The notes under the pieces were generated by a model, which was not told the origin of the DNA, made no database searches, and worked only from the letters and a program-made list of their open reading frames with translations. A stretch of DNA of 14,934 bases. Origin: CAYRVX01 sp964642165. Lineage in GTDB: Bacteria > Planctomycetota > Phycisphaerae > SM23-33. The stretch is taken from NCBI GenBank assembly GCA_964642165.1, contig CAZXOC010000189.1:1-14934 (forward strand), read 5' to 3'. A program made the position numbers and the translations under genes. Below are positions 12,694-14,934 of this stretch, piece by piece; the first letter of the stretch is position 1; every line of letters begins with the position of its first letter.

Positions 12694-14934
12694 ATGTCTC
12701 TGAAGACTCATGCGGCTAAGCGCATTCGTTCACTCCACAGGCTGGCCCGTGGTCGGCTGTCGGCCCGAGGGGGGGCGTTGTCCGTCGGTCGCGCGTCGCA
12801 CGGCTTCGAGCCGCTCGAGCCGCGGCTGCTGCTCGACGCCGCGATCACCCAGGATCAGCAGGACCTCCTCCTGGACGGCCTCGGGGCGATGACGGACTTC
12901 GGCGCAGAGTTGAGCGCCTATGGCGACCTGGCCCGGCCGCTCCCGTTCGTGGACCAGGCCATCGGGGAGGCGCTGGACGTCGCCGATGTCTTCCAGAAGG
13001 GGCTGCTCGAGCCCGTCCAGGGCTACTTCCTCGATCCCGGTCCGGGCGGGGCCGACACGGACGGCCTCGTCGCGGCGCTGGAGGACCTGAGCGTCGAGCT
13101 GCCCGACCTGAGCGTGACGGCGGTTCCGGGCTCGGCCTCCGGCGACCTGATCGGCGACGAGATGGCGTTCCAGGTGACCCTGGAGGCCCAGCGGATCGTG
13201 GACGCGCAGCTCACGCTCGGCGCGGCGGCCGAGGAGATGGGCCTCTCGTTGGGCACCGGCGTCGAGGCGAGCGCGTCGTTCGGCATGGAGTTCAGCTTCA
13301 CCTTCGGCGTGGACGTGTCCGCCGGGGCGTTCTTCCTCCGCCCGACCCGGATGATCCTCGGCGCCGAGGCGGAGGTCTTGCCGGCACTCGTCGGCGAGGA
13401 CGTCGGGCCGGCAGACGGGCAACTCGCCGAGAGCCTGACGTTCGCCCTGGTGCTGGGTGGCGACGACGCGAGCGCCGTGGACGTGACCGTCGCAGCGTCG
13501 GCGACGACGGACAACGCGCAGCCGTCAGACCTGGTGAGCGATCTTGGCGACTCGCTGGCCGACGCGGGCCTGTCCGACGCCCTGGAGGCTCGCCTGAGCG
13601 ACGACGGGCGGATCGTCCTGGCTGCTCGCACCGGTGACGTGCGCTCCATCGCCATCCAGGGCGCCGAAGAGCTGGGCTTCTCGCCGGGGCAGTCGGACCC
13701 GGCCGCGCTCCCGGGCGGCGACGCGGACCTGTTGAGCGCGGACGTTGGCTTTGGCCTGATCGACCTGGCCGTCCACAACGGCACGCTCGACCTCGACGCC
13801 CAGGTGGCCGTGATGTTCGCACCGGAGGACATCGCCGCCGCCGACCTGCGGCAGACGGACCTGGCAGGGCTGCTGGACCTCGCGCCGCACGGCTCGGCGC
13901 AGATGACGCTGCCCGTGCAGCCGACCGTCGCGAGCCTCCAGGTCGGTCGTGGGGCGGAGGTGGTCCTGGCATCGAGCGACTTGTTCAGCGGGGCCGCCCC
14001 GGCCGTCGAGACGAGCGAGGCCTTTGCGCCCATCCAGGCCGCCAGCGAGCAGGCGACCGAGGCGCTCGTCGACGGGCTCGACAGCCTCGCCGATTGGTTT
14101 GAGCGCCTGGGAGAGACGGGCGCGCTGTCGGAGGAGATTCCCGCCCTCGCCAGCTCCGTCGGCGAGGCATTCAAGCTGGGCGAGATCATCCGCTCGCGGC
14201 TGGCCGGCCCGGTGGCCGATTACCTCACGTCGGGCAATGCTCCAACCGCCGACGGGCTGCTAAAGGTCCTGTCGGGCCTGGGCGGCAGCAGCGAGGGCGT
14301 GAGCCTGACGCTGACGGCGGCGCCCGACCTTTCCGAGACGGGCGACCTGCTCGAGTACACGCTCGCGATGGACGTGGTGCGCAGCGCCCCCGTCCCGCTG
14401 GAGCTTGCCGAGGACCTCGCGGCCGAGGGACTCGTCCTGGATTCCCCTCTGGAGGTCGATCTGATCACATCGACGAGTCTGGACCTGGTCCTAGGCGTGG
14501 ACCTCGGGAAGCTGCCTTCGGCCGGCGATGCGTTCTCGGTGCACCTGGGCGAGGGCTTCAGCGTCGCAGCCGCGGTGGATGAGGCCGGGCTCACGCAGGG
14601 CGGAACGGTCGGCTTCCTGGAGGTGGAGGTCCAGGGCGGCACGGCCGTCATCGACGCCGAGGTCGCCGTCACGCCCACGGACCCCGACGACCCGCTGACG
14701 CTGAGCGAGATGCGGTCCGACGCGGCGGAGGATCTCGCGACGCAGGCCGGGACGGGAAGCCTGGCCATCGCACTGCCCCTGGGCTTCGCGGCGGACAGGG
14801 AGATACCCGGCGTGATCGAGGCGGGCCAGACGCCGAAGCTGGTCCTCAGCGATGCGAACCTGTTCGACGCGGCGGGCGCCGAGCTGACGACGGAGAGCTT
14901 CGACCACGTCGCCGACTTCCGGACCATCACGGCG
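12694..14934 (+). CDS. Large LEPR-xLL repeat protein, 3' partial
   Basis: ATG 12694 has a strong AGGAGG (12682-12687) 6 nt upstream; the frame stays open to the window edge, giving 747 residues of a larger protein. A basic N-terminus (1-35, rich in Arg, His and Lys) leads to FEPLEPRLLLDA (38-49), the LEPR-xLL motif found near the N-termini of very large, probably surface-exposed proteins in Planctomycetota and some Proteobacteria; a sorting role is suspected but not shown. The rest is acidic, poor in Cys and Lys, and repetitive. Long units start near 62 (GLGAMTDFG) and 461 (GLDSLADWF), and a third seems to start at the edge (TTESFDHVADF). Each has helical then beta-rich parts, with matching pieces such as VGFGLIDLAVHNGTLDLDAQVAV (in pieces, from 351) and VGFLEVEVQGGTAVIDAEVAV (from 639). 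It is likely an adhesin-like or matrix protein. Confidence 0.85.
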   Translation, partial: MSLKTHAAKRIRSLHRLARGRLSARGGALSVGRASHGFEPLEPRLLLDAAITQDQQDLLLDGLGAMTDFGAELSAYGDLARPLPFVDQAIGEALDVADVFQKGLLEPVQGYFLDPGPGGADTDGLVAALEDLSVELPDLSVTAVPGSASGDLIGDEMAFQVTLEAQRIVDAQLTLGAAAEEMGLSLGTGVEASASFGMEFSFTFGVDVSAGAFFLRPTRMILGAEAEVLPALVGEDVGPADGQLAESLTFALVLGGDDASAVDVTVAASATTDNAQPSDLVSDLGDSLADAGLSDALEARLSDDGRIVLAARTGDVRSIAIQGAEELGFSPGQSDPAALPGGDADLLSADVGFGLIDLAVHNGTLDLDAQVAVMFAPEDIAAADLRQTDLAGLLDLAPHGSAQMTLPVQPTVASLQVGRGAEVVLASSDLFSGAAPAVETSEAFAPIQAASEQATEALVDGLDSLADWFERLGETGALSEEIPALASSVGEAFKLGEIIRSRLAGPVADYLTSGNAPTADGLLKVLSGLGGSSEGVSLTLTAAPDLSETGDLLEYTLAMDVVRSAPVPLELAEDLAAEGLVLDSPLEVDLITSTSLDLVLGVDLGKLPSAGDAFSVHLGEGFSVAAAVDEAGLTQGGTVGFLEVEVQGGTAVIDAEVAVTPTDPDDPLTLSEMRSDAAEDLATQAGTGSLAIALPLGFAADREIPGVIEAGQTPKLVLSDANLFDAAGAELTTESFDHVADFRTITA

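Noticed and set aside
13023..14189. Minus-strand frames opposite the LEPR-xLL gene
   Set aside because: Ser/Arg/Ala/Pro-rich low complexity, typical antisense shadow; the plus strand has the motif and tandem units.
1..14934. CRISPR array, insertion sequence or transposase
   Set aside because: No evenly spaced identical repeats, no transposase domain and no matching terminal inverted repeats were seen.

Overview
The window is very GC-rich bacterial DNA. It probably comes from a member of the Planctomycetota. The reasons are a large protein with an N-terminal FEPLEPRLLLDA (LEPR-xLL) motif, a secreted protein joining a hydrazine-synthase-alpha-like propeller, two CxxCH heme sites and a formylglycine-enzyme-like domain, a stand-alone ceramidase-like hydrolase, and a HEAT-plus-propeller protein. 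The phylum is an inference from family content; class and genus cannot be told from this window.

Positions 1-9407 hold a block of exported, carbohydrate- or lipid-directed proteins. A ceramidase-like hydrolase (1-1403, +, 5' end missing) converges on a 1250-residue multidomain cytochrome-type protein (5178-1426, -). Divergent from that gene is a tight two-gene operon whose genes overlap by ATGA: a signal-bearing jelly-roll (CBM4/9-like) protein (5550-6311) and a GH123/DUF4091-like glycoside hydrolase (6308-8002). The operon converges, only 4 bp apart, on a HEAT/PQQ-like propeller protein (9407-8007, -). All five appear to be secreted or periplasmic, although the N-terminus of the first is not seen. 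A shared role in taking apart a complex glycan or glycolipid is plausible but unproven.

Positions 9709-12240 are different. A promoter and an intact tRNA-Asn(GTT) with a terminator-like hairpin are followed by clustered TGGTACA repeats, a Cys-rich zinc-ribbon protein (10130-10870), a 385-bp gap, and a phage small-terminase-like helix-turn-helix protein (11256-11912). This looks like the remains of an integrative element next to a tRNA gene. No integrase is present in the window, only a possible relic of an integrase C-terminal tail on the minus strand.

From 12225 to the end there is a near-consensus sigma-70-type promoter, a leader of about 430 nt with several consecutive hairpins, and a large LEPR-xLL protein that runs off the window after 747 codons. 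That protein is built from long diverged tandem units of about 290-400 residues. The structured leader and the island boundaries are the least explained parts of the window.
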